Below, piece by piece: positions 1-7,618 of a stretch of DNA of 64,000 nucleotides (the first letter of the stretch is position 1; each line of letters starts with the position of its first letter). The notes beneath the pieces were generated by a model that did not search any database, was not told where the DNA came from, and was given only the letters and a program-made list of their open reading frames with translations. The DNA comes from Selenomonadaceae bacterium (GTDB taxonomy: Bacteria; Bacillota; Negativicutes; Selenomonadales; Selenomonadaceae), in assembly GCA_030523645.1 (NCBI GenBank), contig JAUNIB010000001.1:186001-250000 (forward strand), written 5' to 3'. A program made the position numbers and the translations under genes.

Positions 1-907
1 CTTCGTGACGGACATCTATGGAGAAATCGAAGAAGTCGGGAATAACCGTATTGACACAGGGATGGATTACTACCTCGCCGGTGGTATAAACAAGGTCATC
101 ATGGCCCAGCTTGTCGATTTCCTCATGGAGCCAGCAGAGAGCTTCCGCCGCTGCGTGGAATGCATCGTGCCGCTTCTTCATGGGGAATGTTCCCGCATGG
201 GCGGCAAAGCCGGAGAATTTTACCCGGTAAAGCATCTGACCAAGTACGCAGGTGACGACACCGATATCCTTTCCGGCATCTTCGAGAATCGGTCCCTGCT
301 CGATGTGTGTTTCAAATAGTGCCTCATATCGGTCGGGGGAGAGGCGGTTGGCGGCATCCCCCTTGTACTTGAAAGCCGCCAGCTTCTCTCCGAAGGTGGT
401 CTTGCAGTCCACGATGGATACGGACTGCATCATCTTATCGTAGGCGAAATTGTCCCGGAACCGCTCCGGCATATAATCGTGGGCAAGTATTCCCGAGCAC
501 ATCATGCAGGGAGGGAACTCCGAGCCTTCCTCATTGGTAAATATCATAGCGGTCAGGGGGTGCTTGTGGGGAATGTTCTCGGTGACGACAGTCTCCAATA
601 CCTCCATGGCACTCATTACTCCCAGGATGCCGTCGTAGTTGCCGCCGTTCTTCACCGAGTCGCAGTGGGAGCCCATGACGATTCGCTTAGCATTGCTGTC
701 GGTGCCGGGGATAGTGGCATATATATTGGCCAGGTCATCGTACTCGATGACTGCTCCGATGGCGGTCATCCGCTTTACAAACTCATCCCGGGCCTGTACA
801 GCCGCCTCGGAAAGAGAGTATCTGGTGATACCGCCGTGACCGGCGTCGCCAAACTGTGCAAAGGTCTTAATCTTGTCACTCATTCGCTGAATACTGCATT
901 GATACAT
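1..907 (-). CDS. M20-family amidohydrolase (N-carbamoyl-L-amino acid hydrolase / allantoate amidohydrolase type), 3' end outside window
   Basis: Read on the minus strand this gives about 302 residues and runs off the window edge, so the C-terminus is missing. The motif GSHCDSVKNGGNYDG followed by LGV is the metal-binding signature of the HyuC/AmaB/AllC branch of peptidase family M20. The conserved EEGSEFPP and ETHIEQGP segments (second metal ligand and catalytic glutamate region) follow at the expected spacing. Members of this branch release carbamoyl or ureido groups from N-carbamoyl amino acids or allantoate using two metal ions. I chose the ATG at 907 because AAGGTGG lies 7 nt upstream; the in-frame ATG at 883 has no ribosome binding site. 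Exact substrate cannot be told from sequence; no pyrimidine or purine degradation neighbour is visible. Confidence 0.87.
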   Translation of the reverse strand, partial: MYQCSIQRMSDKIKTFAQFGDAGHGGITRYSLSEAAVQARDEFVKRMTAIGAVIEYDDLANIYATIPGTDSNAKRIVMGSHCDSVKNGGNYDGILGVMSAMEVLETVVTENIPHKHPLTAMIFTNEEGSEFPPCMMCSGILAHDYMPERFRDNFAYDKMMQSVSIVDCKTTFGEKLAAFKYKGDAANRLSPDRYEALFETHIEQGPILEDAGKDIGVVTCVLGQMLYRVKFSGFAAHAGTFPMKKRHDAFHAAAEALCWLHEEIDKLGHDDLVYTTGEVVIHPCVNTVIPDFFDFSIDVRHE

Positions 908-967
908 ACGAAGACCACCTTCAAAAACATAAAATCATAATATGACGGATAGTAAACTGTTAATTAA

Positions 968-976
968 TTATATCAT
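968..976 (-). promoter_or_regulatory. extended -10 promoter candidate for the M20 hydrolase
   Basis: On the minus strand the sequence TGATATAAT (TG, one base, consensus TATAAT) lies about 60 nt ahead of the start at 907. No clear -35 hexamer stands 17 nt upstream, which an extended -10 can tolerate. The rest of 908-1080 shows no gene. Confidence 0.4.
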
Positions 977-1080
977 ATTAAAGATTGCACAGGTATAGTT
1001 TCAGGATAAAAAATCTATCAGAACAAAAATGAAAATGTGTCATCGGGGACGGTTCTCTCTGACACAATTTGAAGCATACG

Positions 1081-1126
1081 AAAAGGGACTTTGAAGAATG
1101 AGTAGTCATTTCTCAAAGTCCCTTTT
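1081..1126. terminator. bidirectional hairpin terminator
   Basis: AAAAGGGACTTTGA (1081-1094) is perfectly complementary to TCAAAGTCCCTTTT (1113-1126), with A and T runs at the outer ends, so it can stop transcription in both directions. It lies downstream of the FIST-GGDEF gene on the minus strand. The loop has its own small palindrome, AATGA-gtag-TCATT, shared with the terminators near 56080 and 58355. Confidence 0.75.
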
Positions 1127-1160
1127 GGCGGCACACTGCCGATTAAGTCTTTTGGAATTT

Positions 1161-2921
1161 TTACAGCCGGCACACCCGGTTCTTCCCGGCCTCCTTGGCG
1201 ATGTACAGAGCCTTGTCAACTCGGGAAATGATGCTGGAGTCGGTGTCGCCCTTCTTGTATTCGGTGATACCGAGACTGATTGTCTGACGGCTGCCGTCGG
1301 CGAAGACAGCCTGTGCAAACTCCGTTCGGAGCTTTTCGGCGATTTTCCAGCTCGTCTCATGGGAGGCGCCAGGCAAAAGCAGCATGAATTCTTCGCCACC
1401 CCAGCGGCCGGGAGATGAGCCATCGTAGTCGTTGGCTGCGTCTTTAAGGATGGAACTGAGCTTGAGTATGACCTCATCACCTGCCTGATGGCCGTATGTG
1501 TCATTTATGCTTTTGAAGTTGTCGATATCCATCATGATGAGGGAGAATGAATGTGAATGGTTGTTATTGGAGCAGCCGTTTACGGCCTCCTCGATGCGAT
1601 GCTGGGTTTCTTTCCTGTTGCAGAGCTGAGTCATGCCGTCAGTGATAGCCATGTGCCGAAGCTGCTTTACAGAATCCCCCAGCTCCTGTGAGGCAACGCT
1701 GATGAAGTGGCTCAGCCGCAGATTGTAGTTGCGGCGGTCAATGAAGTGCTGCAGCTTGTCGGGGTCGATCGGCTCGCCCTCAGGCCCTTCGCGGAATGCG
1801 GCAATGACCATCAGCTCGTTGTAGTTCAGCAGGGTACGGCCGGTGCGAATGATTTCGCCGTGACCGAAAAATCCGGTAGTGGTAGCAATCGTGTTGAAAT
1901 GGCGGGATTCCTTGCTGACCATATCATCTCCCCAGAAGGCCAGGCGGGCACCGCAGGAAAACAGGTCTATATACTGGGGGGTGAAGGGAGCAATGTTTCG
2001 AGCCGCATCATAGGCCTCGCTCAGGAGATGAACCGGGTCGCCGTAGGAAAGGCGGATTCCTGTACCCTCGGGAATATCGGCCTTTATGTTCAGTGAGGAG
2101 TCATCGTTCACGTCGAAAGAGCAGAGCATGATGGTCTGACCGCGGCGCTTCAGATAAAGCGGGAACTCGATTACATTGACGAAAAGATTTTCATCCGGCT
2201 CGATGTCCAGATACTTGCGGTAGATGTTGAAGGCAGGCTCATGGTCAAGCTCATAGAGAATACCATCACGGCACTTGGTAACGATAAATTCACGCCCCAT
2301 GGGTGTCCAGCCGTAAACGCGGGCTGTGCTGACATGAAGATTCGGGCCGCCCTTGGCGATGGCCAGCAAAGTATGAGAGCAGGGAGCATAGCCTTTTGAC
2401 AGGGAAAGGGATTCAATCTTGGCAATATCGTGACAGCAGGCAACACCGCCGAAGATGGGGAGGCTTTCGTCAAGTATCTCCAGCGCCCGGCAGAACTCGC
2501 TCAGGTTTGTATGGAGCAGCGTGCTGGCAATAAGCTCCAGCGAGCCAATCCACGGATTGTCACGACAATAGGAGACAATTCGGGCAGCGACAGTAAGAGA
2601 GTCTGTCTCAAAGTTGTCGAACTGCATTATCTCTACCCGTGAGGTGGAATCTTCATAGAAGGTGAAGCGAAGCATCAGCTCCTGCTGGACATATTCACCG
2701 GCATCAATTATACCGTTGCAGGTGCATCCGTAGTAGAGCATATCCGGCAGCTGTTCATCCAGAATGCCGCTGATGTGCTGAAGCAGCGGGGCGTCGGTAT
2801 GGGTAGCGAAGATTTTGCAGACACCTACATTGTGCCCGCACTGCTCCCATAGCTGGCGTACCCGCTCAATATCCTGCAGCAGAATAGTATCGTCCTTGTA
2901 GAATACAGAAATCTGTTTCAT
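1161..2921 (-). CDS. FIST sensor - GGDEF diguanylate cyclase
   Basis: 586 residues. The N-terminal part (about 30-370) reads as a FIST_N/FIST_C ligand-sensing module: YGCTCNGII is typical of FIST_N, and the block with SCGAR, GFFGHGEI and NYNELMV is typical of FIST_C. The C-terminal 160 residues are a GGDEF domain with DGMTQLCNR, MDIDNFKSIND and an intact active-site GGEEF near residue 508, so it probably makes cyclic di-GMP. No RxxD inhibitory site is seen just before GGEEF, suggesting no product feedback through that site. No membrane segment or signal peptide is apparent; it should be a cytoplasmic sensor for a small ligand, possibly an amino acid as proposed for FIST domains. Single gene followed by the terminator at 1081-1126. 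Confidence 0.9.
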   Translation of the reverse strand: MKQISVFYKDDTILLQDIERVRQLWEQCGHNVGVCKIFATHTDAPLLQHISGILDEQLPDMLYYGCTCNGIIDAGEYVQQELMLRFTFYEDSTSRVEIMQFDNFETDSLTVAARIVSYCRDNPWIGSLELIASTLLHTNLSEFCRALEILDESLPIFGGVACCHDIAKIESLSLSKGYAPCSHTLLAIAKGGPNLHVSTARVYGWTPMGREFIVTKCRDGILYELDHEPAFNIYRKYLDIEPDENLFVNVIEFPLYLKRRGQTIMLCSFDVNDDSSLNIKADIPEGTGIRLSYGDPVHLLSEAYDAARNIAPFTPQYIDLFSCGARLAFWGDDMVSKESRHFNTIATTTGFFGHGEIIRTGRTLLNYNELMVIAAFREGPEGEPIDPDKLQHFIDRRNYNLRLSHFISVASQELGDSVKQLRHMAITDGMTQLCNRKETQHRIEEAVNGCSNNNHSHSFSLIMMDIDNFKSINDTYGHQAGDEVILKLSSILKDAANDYDGSSPGRWGGEEFMLLLPGASHETSWKIAEKLRTEFAQAVFADGSRQTISLGITEYKKGDTDSSIISRVDKALYIAKEAGKNRVCRL

Positions 2922-3076
2922 AGCAGTGACTCTCTTTCACTTTTTATACTTTAGTGTATTGAGTATATAGTAACATTTTTCCCAGACAAAAGAAACAATT
3001 TTTGAGTAAATGGGACTATTTTCCGTAGTCTGCACAACGACTATATGTTTGAAGAAGAAAAATAATATCCTATGAA

Positions 3077-3111
3077 AAACACCTGCTGTCTCGTAAAAGA
3101 GCGGCAGGTGT
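3077..3111 (-). terminator. intrinsic terminator of the glyoxalase-fold gene
   Basis: ACACCTGC (3079-3086) pairs with GCAGGTGT (3104-3111); read on the minus strand the hairpin is followed by a run of T. It starts 22 bp after the stop codon at 3134. Between here and 2922 nothing else is recognised. Confidence 0.75.
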
Positions 3112-3133
3112 CTTGGGCTTATGGATTGTTATA

Positions 3134-3502
3134 TTATTTCTTCGGTGCCGGCAATATTTCCAGCCAGTATCCGTCCGGGTCAACGATGAAGTAGATGCCC
3201 ATGGCCTCATTCTCATAGCAGATGCAGCCCATCTCCTTGTGCTTGGCGTGGAGTCCGTCATAATCATCGGTGTAGAAAGCGAGATGGAACTCATTCTCTC
3301 CGAGATTGTATTTCTCGGTGCGGCCCTTAATCCAGGTCAGCTCAAGCTGATGGGGCGTGCTGCCGCCGTCGCCGAGATAAACAAGGGTGAACTCTGGCTT
3401 CTCCAGACGGCGAACCTCCTTGAGATTAAGCGCCTCTTCGTAGAACTTCATGCTCTTTTCCAAGTCTACTACATTGAAATTGTTGTGAGCAAAGCAAATC
3501 AT
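3134..3502 (-). CDS. VOC-superfamily protein, lactoylglutathione lyase (glyoxalase I) type
   Basis: 122 residues, the usual length of a bacterial GloA-type subunit. The paired beta-alpha-beta-beta-beta modules of the VOC fold are evident: HNNFNVVDLEKSMKFYEEAL at the N-terminus, then HQLELT, HLAFYTDDYDGLHA and YFIVDPDGYWLEILP. The histidine near residue 6, the glutamate in QLELT, the histidine in HLAF and the glutamate in WLEI match the four metal ligands of glyoxalase I. It probably isomerises the hemithioacetal of methylglyoxal and a thiol, but other VOC functions cannot be excluded. The start has a clear AAGGAGAG 7 nt upstream. Its mRNA may start inside the loop of the tRNA terminator just upstream (see 3522-3557). 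Confidence 0.85.
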   Translation of the reverse strand: MICFAHNNFNVVDLEKSMKFYEEALNLKEVRRLEKPEFTLVYLGDGGSTPHQLELTWIKGRTEKYNLGENEFHLAFYTDDYDGLHAKHKEMGCICYENEAMGIYFIVDPDGYWLEILPAPKK

Positions 3503-3521
3503 TTTATACTCTCCTTCATGT

Positions 3522-3557
3522 AAAACAAAAGCCAGCTGGCATTATACCAACTGGCTT
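3522..3557 (-). terminator. terminator of tRNA-Ala, with an extended -10 motif in its loop
   Basis: On the minus strand AAGCCAGTTGG, loop, CCAGCTGGCTT form an 11-bp stem with one G-T pair, followed by TTGTTTT. It lies 55 bp past the tRNA 3' end. The 5' stem and loop also spell TGGTATAAT, a good extended -10 element placed about 35 bp ahead of the glyoxalase-fold gene. Confidence 0.7.
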
Positions 3558-3611
3558 GTAACGCCATTGCGGGCAAATATGACTGCCGGACGACATTATT
3601 CGACTATTATA

Positions 3612-3687
3612 TGGTGGAGATGAAGGGGTTTGAACCCTCGACCCCCAGATTGCGAACCTGGTGCTCTCCCAGCTGAGCTACATCCCC
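3612..3687 (-). tRNA. tRNA-Ala, anticodon CGC
   Basis: The minus strand folds as a full cloverleaf of 76 nt including an encoded CCA. The acceptor GGGGATG/CATCTCC carries the G3-U70 wobble that identifies alanine tRNAs. The D arm is GCTC/GAGC, the anticodon stem CCAGG/TCTGG, and the T loop TTCGAAC is standard. The anticodon loop TTCGCAA gives anticodon CGC (plus-strand positions 3652-3654), reading the GCG codon. It stands alone, with its own promoter and terminator. Confidence 0.95.
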
Positions 3688-3717
3688 ACAATTTGCCGGT
3701 TGTTTCCGAACAACGGA

Positions 3718-3746
3718 ATTATAAACCTTTTCGCTATTATATGCAA
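3718..3746 (-). promoter_or_regulatory. sigma-70-type promoter of tRNA-Ala
   Basis: Minus strand: -35 TTGCAT (3741-3746), 17-bp spacer, -10 TATAAT (3718-3723), ending 30 bp before the tRNA 5' end. Confidence 0.75.
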
Positions 3747-3766
3747 GGCGAAAAAGCAACAAATCA

Positions 3767-4375
3767 TCACTTCATTATATTTTTGTAGGCAGTTTCCAGC
3801 TCAGAGATTGGCCCCTTGTAGGTGCCGGTGTATACGGAGATGCCCAGGTCGATGGCCTGCTTGCCCTGCTCGATAGTCTCGAAGCCCTGATCCATAAGAC
3901 TCTTCCAGCCTCTGGCAAGGAATGCCTTCTGATCGGCCACCGGCTTCTTCAGGAAAGCCTGCGTCATCCGCATTTCGTAATAATTCTTCAGCATATCCAG
4001 AAGCTCGGGAGTCAGCTTCTCTCTGGGACGCATGGCTCTGGCCTCGGCGAGAATGGTGGAGTAGACACGCTCTGCCACCTTCAAGGCCGGCTTCAGCTTC
4101 GCCTCACGCAGCTCCTTCTCGCTGATGTTGTTTTCCATATAGTGAAGGATTTCAAAGAGGTAGTCATCGTCCTCGTTGTTCTTCACGGCAATCTCGATAT
4201 CCTCTGCCACCTTCTTAATAGCCTCGGCAATTTTCGGCGGCATATTGGGATACTTCTCCGGCAGCTTGCCCAGCTTGCGGCCGGCTCTGGTCAGATTGGC
4301 AGCATCAAAGGTGGGGCGGCTGTTGGCAGCCGGCTCGGTGGATTCTTCGGTTGTCAGCTTCTCGTTATCGGACAC
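3767..4375 (-). CDS. hypothetical cytoplasmic helical protein
   Basis: 202 residues, not recognised. It starts at GTG with GAGGAA 6 nt upstream. The first 25 residues are acidic and low-complexity; the rest is rich in Lys, Glu and Ala and probably all-alpha, with no signal peptide, membrane segment, cysteine cluster or catalytic motif. The YxxxxKxPVADQKAFLARG stretch near residue 145 is the most distinctive. Codon use matches the surrounding genes, so it appears a genuine resident gene. A consensus-like promoter lies just upstream, and the following gene on this strand is the tRNA, so it is monocistronic. I assign no function. Confidence 0.8.
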   Translation of the reverse strand: MSDNEKLTTEESTEPAANSRPTFDAANLTRAGRKLGKLPEKYPNMPPKIAEAIKKVAEDIEIAVKNNEDDDYLFEILHYMENNISEKELREAKLKPALKVAERVYSTILAEARAMRPREKLTPELLDMLKNYYEMRMTQAFLKKPVADQKAFLARGWKSLMDQGFETIEQGKQAIDLGISVYTGTYKGPISELETAYKNIMK

Positions 4376-4431
4376 GGATATTCCTCATTTCGCGTTTTGT
4401 TTGTGCCTGGACACAGGAATTATACTTCCAT

Positions 4432-4460
4432 ATTATATTAGGGAAGCGGACGGATGTAAA
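4432..4460 (-). promoter_or_regulatory. promoter of the 3767-4375 gene
   Basis: Minus strand: -35 TTTACA (4455-4460), 17-bp spacer, -10 TATAAT (4432-4437). A second TATAAT is present at 4419-4424 without a good -35. Confidence 0.65.
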
Positions 4461-4534
4461 GGGGAGCTGTCATCTTCAGGGGGAAGCATCTTTGAGAGAA
4501 GCAACAGAAATCAAAAAGCCGCAGGGGGAATAAC

Positions 4535-4563
4535 TTGCCAAAAAAGAGGATGATTGATATAAT
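4535..4563 (+). promoter_or_regulatory. promoter of the amino-acid ABC transporter operon
   Basis: -35 TTGCCA (4535-4540), 17-bp spacer, -10 TATAAT (4558-4563) preceded by TGA, i.e. also an extended -10. Transcription would start near 4570, leaving a leader of about 78 nt. Confidence 0.78.
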
Positions 4564-4580
4564 ATGGAAAGTGGCAGAGT

Positions 4581-4612
4581 CGCCCGGGAGTATTAACCCC
4601 CGGGCGGTCTTT
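4581..4612 (+). promoter_or_regulatory. leader hairpin, candidate attenuator
   Basis: CGCCCGGG (4581-4588) and CCCGGGCG (4599-4606) form a perfect 8-bp GC stem with a 10-nt loop, followed by GTCTTTGT. It begins about 11 nt after the predicted transcription start and 36 bp before the ATG. The T run is short, so it may be a weak terminator, a stabilising 5' hairpin or part of a regulatory switch. Confidence 0.5.
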
Positions 4613-4647
4613 GTAGTGAACGAAATTTTCAGAAAGAGGATGTTAGC

Positions 4648-5445
4648 ATGAAACTGAAGAAAATTTTATGTGTTCTGACGGCGGCCTTTATGGCGATGAC
4701 CCTTTTGGCCGGCTGCGGCGGCGGTGGAGACAAGAAGGAAGCTGACAGCAAGGCCAAGAGTGAAATGAAGGTCATGCGTGTCGCCGGCTCCATTGACTTT
4801 GCTCCCTTTGAGTTCCAGGATGAAACCAAGAAGGAATATCAGGGCTTCGATATGGACCTCATCCGGGCTATCGGTAAGGAAATGGGCGTAAAGGTGGAGA
4901 TTTCCAACATCACCTTTGACGGCCTCATCCCCGCTCTCGAAGCAGGCAACATTGATGCCATCATCTCCGGTATGACCATCAACGATGCCCGCAAGAAGAA
5001 GGTTCTCTTCTCCGACGCCTACTATGAGTCCGGTCTTACCATGGTCGTAGCATCCGACAACAGCACCATCAAGACCTTCAAGGATTTGGAAGGCAAGAAG
5101 GTTGCCGTACAGATTGGTACTACCAGCGCTGCCGAAGTCCGCAAGATTAAGGATGTAAAGATTACTGAGCTGGACACTCCCTCCATCTGCTTCATGGAGC
5201 TGATGGCCGGCAATGTTGACGCTGTAGTAAACGACCGTCCGGTAAACGACTACTTCATCAGCCGCGGCTTTGATGGCGTAAAGGCTCTCCCCGAGCGTCT
5301 CACTGCTGAGGAATACGGTATCGCTATCAACAAGAAGAACCCCGAGCTTCAGAAGAAGGTAAACGCTGCTCTTAAGAAACTGAGAGAGAAAGGCGAATAT
5401 CAGAAGATTTTCGACAAATGGTTCGCTGCTAAAAAGGTAAAATAA
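4648..5445 (+). CDS. polar amino-acid ABC transporter, substrate-binding lipoprotein
   Basis: 265 residues. A lipoprotein signal peptide ends in LLAGC, with the acylated Cys near residue 23, followed by a glycine-rich linker. The rest has the solute-binding family 3 pattern: IDFAPFEFQDE, FDMDLIRAIGKEMG, DGLIPALEAGNIDAIISGMTI, and later AVVNDRPVNDYF and EEYGIAINKKNPELQKKVNAAL. This is the HisJ/GlnH/ArtJ-like family binding amino acids. It would sit on the outer face of the cytoplasmic membrane and deliver substrate to the permease encoded next. The ribosome binding site is AGAAAGAGGATG. The specific amino acid (His, Gln, Arg, Cys) cannot be read from sequence. Confidence 0.93.
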   Translation: MKLKKILCVLTAAFMAMTLLAGCGGGGDKKEADSKAKSEMKVMRVAGSIDFAPFEFQDETKKEYQGFDMDLIRAIGKEMGVKVEISNITFDGLIPALEAGNIDAIISGMTINDARKKKVLFSDAYYESGLTMVVASDNSTIKTFKDLEGKKVAVQIGTTSAAEVRKIKDVKITELDTPSICFMELMAGNVDAVVNDRPVNDYFISRGFDGVKALPERLTAEEYGIAINKKNPELQKKVNAALKKLREKGEYQKIFDKWFAAKKVK

Positions 5446-6111
5446 ATGGATTTCGATTTCGATCTGGTGGCACGGGCATTGCCCTTGCTGATAGCCGGTG
5501 CCGGCATCACCGTCAAGATAACGGTCATGTCGGTGGCGCTGGGTATCGCCATCGGACTTGTTGCCGGTGTTGCCAGAGTCAGCAGGGTTAAGGCCCTGCA
5601 AATGCTTACGGCGTGCTATGTCAATTTCTTCCGCGGTACGCCGCTGCTCGTACAGATTTTTATTATCTACTTCCTGCTTCCGCTTATTACCGGACAGCGG
5701 ATGGAGCCGATGGTGGTGGCGATTACCGCCTGCGGTATCAACAGCGGTGCCTACATCGCCGAGATTTTCCGCGCCGGCATCCAGTCCATTGACGCCGGTC
5801 AGATGGAGGCAGGCCGCTCTCTCGGCTTCAGCTGGCTGGAGACCATGCGATACATCATCGTACCGCAGGCCTTCAAGCGGGTCGTTCCGCCTCTGGGCAA
5901 TGAGTTTATCGCTCTGCTGAAGGACTCCTCACTGGTATCCGTTATCGGCTTCGAGGAGCTGACCCGCCGTGGACAGCTTATTATCGCGCGGACATACGCA
6001 TCCTTTGAGATATGGACCTGCGTTGCGCTGATTTATCTGGCTATGACCATGCTGATTTCTCAGCTTGTAGCTTATCTGGAGAGGAGGTACGCTCTCGATG
6101 ATACACATTGA
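5446..6111 (+). CDS. amino-acid ABC transporter permease (HisM/GlnP family)
   Basis: 221 residues, with ATG directly after the stop codon of the binding protein, so the two are translationally coupled. Several hydrophobic segments span the protein (about 15-40, 55-80, 90-110, 185-210). The EAA loop that docks the ATPase is clear: [17 protein letters not shown] followed by [17 protein letters not shown]. This is the His/Glu/Gln/Arg/opine family of permeases. Only one permease is encoded, so it likely works as a homodimer. The 3' end overlaps the ATPase gene by 14 bp. Confidence 0.93.
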   Translation: MDFDFDLVARALPLLIAGAGITVKITVMSVALGIAIGLVAGVARVSRVKALQMLTACYVNFFRGTPLLVQIFIIYFLLPLITGQRMEPMVVAITACGINSGAYIAEIFRAGIQSIDAGQMEAGRSLGFSWLETMRYIIVPQAFKRVVPPLGNEFIALLKDSSLVSVIGFEELTRRGQLIIARTYASFEIWTCVALIYLAMTMLISQLVAYLERRYALDDTH

Positions 6112-6820
6112 GAAGCTGTCCAAATCCTTCGGTTCGCTGGAAGTTTTGAAGGATATAGACCTTCATATCAACAAGGGCGAGGTCGTAGTATTCATCGGCC
6201 CCTCCGGCTGCGGCAAGTCTACCTTCCTCCGCTGCATGAACTATCTGGAGACACCTACCTCCGGAAAAGTGACGGTGGACGGCTGCGAGCTGTCCGATAA
6301 GGACGAGGTGCTGAACAAGGCCCGGATTAATATCGGTATGGTATTCCAGAGGTTCAACCTCTTCCCGCATCTCACGGTGCTGGAGAATATAACACTCGGC
6401 CCCATCAAGCTCCTCAAGATGGAGAAGGATGCTGCCGAGGCGAAGGCCATGAAACTGCTGGAAAGAGTCGGACTGGCCGACAAGCGTGACGCTTATCCGA
6501 AACAGCTCTCCGGCGGTCAGCAGCAGCGTGTCGCTATTGCCCGCTCACTGGCCATGAATCCCAAGGTAATGCTTTTCGACGAGCCTACTTCCGCCCTTGA
6601 CCCGGAAATGGTCGGCGAGGTACTGGATGTAATGAAGGGCCTGGCAGCCGAGGGCATGACCATGGTCATCGTCACTCACCAGATGGAGTTTGCCAGAGAG
6701 GTTGCCGACCGGGTACTCTTTATCGCAGACAAGAAAATCTGTGAAGAGGGAACGCCGGAGCAGATTTTTGACCACCCGAGGGAAGCCCGTACTCAGGATT
6801 TTCTTTCCAAGATTATGTAA
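6098..6820 (+). CDS. amino-acid ABC transporter ATPase (GlnQ/HisP family)
   Basis: 240 residues, the standard length. Walker [11 protein letters not shown]-loop in [12 protein letters not shown], signature LSGGQQQRV, Walker [15 protein letters not shown] and H-loop VTHQM are all intact and in order. It energises uptake through the permease encoded by 5446-6111. It is the last gene of the operon and is followed after 3 bp by a strong terminator. Confidence 0.95.
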   Translation: MIHIEKLSKSFGSLEVLKDIDLHINKGEVVVFIGPSGCGKSTFLRCMNYLETPTSGKVTVDGCELSDKDEVLNKARINIGMVFQRFNLFPHLTVLENITLGPIKLLKMEKDAAEAKAMKLLERVGLADKRDAYPKQLSGGQQQRVAIARSLAMNPKVMLFDEPTSALDPEMVGEVLDVMKGLAAEGMTMVIVTHQMEFAREVADRVLFIADKKICEEGTPEQIFDHPREARTQDFLSKIM

Positions 6821-6823
6821 TTC

Positions 6824-6857
6824 AATCTCCATCGCCTTCGGGCGGTGGAGATTTTTT
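6824..6857 (+). terminator. intrinsic terminator of the amino-acid ABC operon
   Basis: AATCTCCATCGCC and GGCGGTGGAGATT pair over 13 bp (one wobble) around a TTCG tetraloop, followed by six T. Confidence 0.92.
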
Positions 6858-6939
6858 ACATTCACTCATTTTCCACGAATTTAGAATAAAATGGCGGCAG
6901 TGACATAGTAACCAAAAACAAACCGACAGGAGGCAGACT

Positions 6940-7614
6940 ATGCGAGTTCTATTGGCAGAAGATGATGCCCGTCTGGGCAAACTCATCAACTATATGCTGG
7001 AGCAGAATAAAATAAATGTCGACTGGGTACAGGACGGCAGCATGATATACGAGTACGCCATGTATACGGAGTACGACATCCTTATCCTCGACTGGATGAT
7101 GCCCGGCGAGAGCGGTGTGGATGCCTGCCGCCGCCTGAGAGAGAATGGCTACGAGCGTGCCATTATGATTCTCACAGCCCGTGATGCGGTAGAGGACAGA
7201 GTAAAGGGACTTGATGCCGGAGCTGATGACTATCTGGTGAAGCCCTTTGAGTTCGCCGAGCTGCTGGCCAGACTGAGAGCGCTGTCCCGCCGCAGCAGTC
7301 AGAAGCTGCAGCAGGATGTGATGGAGGTCGGAGAGTTCACCTTGAATCGTACCGTGAAGGTGCTGAAGAAAGGCGACATGGATGTACAGCTCTCTCCCAG
7401 AGAGTTCCAGATATTCGACCTTCTGGCTCAGAACCTTGGCTTTGCAGTACCCCGCGAAGTCATTCTCGACCGTATCTGGGGACTGGAGTCCGATGTCAGC
7501 TCCAACAACATCGACTCCTATGTGAAGCTGCTGCGCAAGAAGCTGGACAGCGTAGGCGGCGGATCCCTCATTCAGACTATTCGCGGTGTCGGCTACAAAC
7601 TGGAAACGGAGTGA
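6940..7614 (+). CDS. OmpR/PhoB-family response regulator
   Basis: 224 residues. The receiver domain (1-115) has the acidic pair EDD near residues 8-10, the phospho-acceptor Asp in LILDWMMPG (about residue 51), Thr in ILTARDA and Lys in YLVKPFEF. The C-terminal winged helix (about 130-224) has the OmpR-type LSPREFQIFDLL and TIRGVGYKL ends. It should bind DNA when phosphorylated by the kinase encoded next, whose GTG starts 4 bp after this stop. A ribosome binding site ACAGGAGGC precedes the ATG. Its targets are unknown; the nearest downstream promoter with an operator-like palindrome is that of bioY. Confidence 0.93.
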   Translation: MRVLLAEDDARLGKLINYMLEQNKINVDWVQDGSMIYEYAMYTEYDILILDWMMPGESGVDACRRLRENGYERAIMILTARDAVEDRVKGLDAGADDYLVKPFEFAELLARLRALSRRSSQKLQQDVMEVGEFTLNRTVKVLKKGDMDVQLSPREFQIFDLLAQNLGFAVPREVILDRIWGLESDVSSNNIDSYVKLLRKKLDSVGGGSLIQTIRGVGYKLETE

Positions 7615-7618
7615 GAAA

